A stretch of 14,215 bases of DNA from Streptosporangiaceae bacterium (GTDB lineage Bacteria; Actinomycetota; Actinomycetes; Streptosporangiales; Streptosporangiaceae): positions 1-14,215 of the forward strand of contig JASHQP010000377.1 of assembly GCA_030039095.1 (NCBI GenBank), given 5' to 3'. Both the position numbers and the translations under genes were made by a program. The first letter of the stretch is position 1; each line of letters starts with the position of its first letter. Below, piece after piece: positions 13,265 through 14,215 of this stretch. Below the pieces are notes generated by a model. It saw nothing but the letters and a program-made list of their open reading frames with translations, searched no databases and was not told the origin of the DNA.

Positions 13265-14113
13265 GTGCTGCCCACGTTCGTGATCGGCCTGCGCGAGGGC
13301 CTGGAAGCCGCGCTGATCGTAGGGATCATCGCCGCGTTCCTGGGCCAGCAAGGTCGGCGTGACGCGCTTCGCCAGGTGTGGATCGGCACGGCCATAGCGG
13401 TCGTGATCTGCGTCGGCATCGCGATCGCGCTGCAGGTGATCTCCTCGGACCTGCCACAGCAGCAGCAGGAGGGGCTGGAGACCGTCGTCGGCGCGCTGGC
13501 GGTGTGCATGGTCACCTACATGATCATCTTCATGCGGCGGCACGCGCGGGACCTGAAGGGCGATCTCGAGGGGGCGGCCGCCTCCGCGCTGGCATCCGGC
13601 AGCAAGGCGCTGGTGGTGATGGCGTTCCTCGCGGTGCTGCGCGAGGGCTTCGAGACCGCGGTGTTCCTGCTGGCGACGTTCCACGCCTCCGGCGACGCGA
13701 CGCTGTCCTGGGTTGGCGCGGTCGTCGGCATCGTGCTCGCGGCCGTGGTCGGCTACGCAATCTACCGCGGGGGTGTGCGCCTGAACCTGGCCAGGTTCTT
13801 CCGCGTCACCGGGCTGGTGCTGGTGGTGGTCGCGGCGGGCCTGGTGATGACGGCCTTCCGCACCGCGAACGAAGCCGGATGGCTGACGGCCGGGCAGGTC
13901 CAGGCGTTCGACCTGTCCTGGCTGGTGCGGCCCGGCACACCGGTGGAGTCGCTGGTGACGGGTGTGCTCGGGATCCAGCCGTACCCGGTGTGGATCGAGG
14001 TCGGCGCGTGGATCGCCTACCTGGTGCCGATGATCATCATCGTGGCCTGGCCCGCCAGCGTGCGCAGAAGACCCTCCGCCGCGGCAGTGCCAGCGCAGCC
14101 AGCAGAGCAGTAA
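13265..14113 (+). CDS. efeU: FTR1-family iron permease (EfeU)
   Basis: This 282-residue membrane protein is the permease of the Efe ferrous-iron uptake system. Both hallmark REXXE iron-binding motifs are present: REGLE at 10-14 in the first transmembrane helix and REGFE at 126-130 in the fourth, with about seven hydrophobic segments in total and a short basic/Ala-Pro tail. The usual Efe partners are EfeO, a periplasmic or lipid-anchored cupredoxin-type protein, and EfeB, a haem peroxidase. The GTG start at 13265 is chosen because the family begins MLPTFVIGLREGLE-like and a GGAAGGGGAC purine site precedes it. Control by the overlapping iron boxes is strongly suggested. The following gene starts 31 bases after the stop. 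Confidence 0.93.
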   Translation: MLPTFVIGLREGLEAALIVGIIAAFLGQQGRRDALRQVWIGTAIAVVICVGIAIALQVISSDLPQQQQEGLETVVGALAVCMVTYMIIFMRRHARDLKGDLEGAAASALASGSKALVVMAFLAVLREGFETAVFLLATFHASGDATLSWVGAVVGIVLAAVVGYAIYRGGVRLNLARFFRVTGLVLVVVAAGLVMTAFRTANEAGWLTAGQVQAFDLSWLVRPGTPVESLVTGVLGIQPYPVWIEVGAWIAYLVPMIIIVAWPASVRRRPSAAAVPAQPAEQ

Positions 14114-14143
14114 TCAGTCATAACGGCAAGGAGTTCATCAACC

Positions 14144-14215
14144 ATGCACAAGGACGGTCTCGGGGACGGGCGCGGGGCGGACGGGTACGGGGACGGGCGC
14201 GGCGCGGAGGGCCGG
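14144..14215 (+). CDS. Start of the next operon gene (probable efeO or efeB), truncated by the window
   Basis: An AAGGAG ribosome-binding site at 14128-14133 precedes ATG 14144, and the frame stays open to the end of the window. The 24 visible residues are MHKDGLGDGRGADGY then GDGRGAEGR, a glycine-aspartate-arginine repeat rather than a recognisable domain. The position after efeU suggests efeO or efeB, whose products are exported and would need a signal peptide farther in. The identity is inferred from gene order only. Confidence 0.55.
   Translation, partial: MHKDGLGDGRGADGYGDGRGAEGR

Noticed and set aside
1..14215. tRNA, rRNA and CRISPR arrays
   Set aside because: I saw no cloverleaf with a conserved T-loop, no rRNA-like stretch and no regularly spaced repeats, though an exhaustive scan by eye is limited.

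Overview
The window is high-GC DNA with strong G/C bias at third codon positions, GTG as well as ATG starts, a sigma-A-like promoter, a DtxR/IdeR-type iron box and long proteins with few AT-rich codons. These point to a soil-type actinomycete chromosome; I cannot resolve the genus from sequence alone.

Positions 1-4600 look like an eroded accessory region. After the last codons of an upstream gene comes a HigB-like toxin gene with a single-base frameshift and its intact XRE antitoxin. Then come a compositionally foreign gene for a two-pass membrane protein with a coiled coil and helical C-terminus, a small protein that looks like a Pro-1 tautomerase, and a complete VapBC pair on the minus strand. 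Next are the 3' part of a P-loop kinase cut by a damaged IS110-family transposase, a frameshifted TfoX-like fragment merging with the end of a DUF1203 gene, and a UPF0158-like fragment.

Positions 4577-6731 hold a divergent TetR/MarR regulator pair around a 126-base intergenic region with a clear TetR-type palindrome, followed by a DoxX-family membrane protein and a strong bidirectional hairpin.

Positions 6747-9458 hold a secreted GH28 pectinase-like enzyme (minus strand), a dense cluster of four gene remnants (about 8430-8972), and an intact VOC/glyoxalase-like gene.

Positions 9459-13084 hold a promoter, an orphan family-5 (peptide/nickel type) substrate-binding lipoprotein, an amidohydrolase of the Xaa-Pro-dipeptidase-like type, and an intrinsic terminator. 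A peptide-capture and cleavage link between the two genes is inference only.

Positions 13171-14215 begin an Efe-type iron uptake operon: a -35/-10 promoter covered by two overlapping iron boxes, the FTR1/EfeU permease, and the start of the next gene, which runs off the window.

I did not find a clearly new multi-gene system. The best candidate for unexplored biology is the membrane-protein/tautomerase pair at 987-2270, set among toxin-antitoxin genes.
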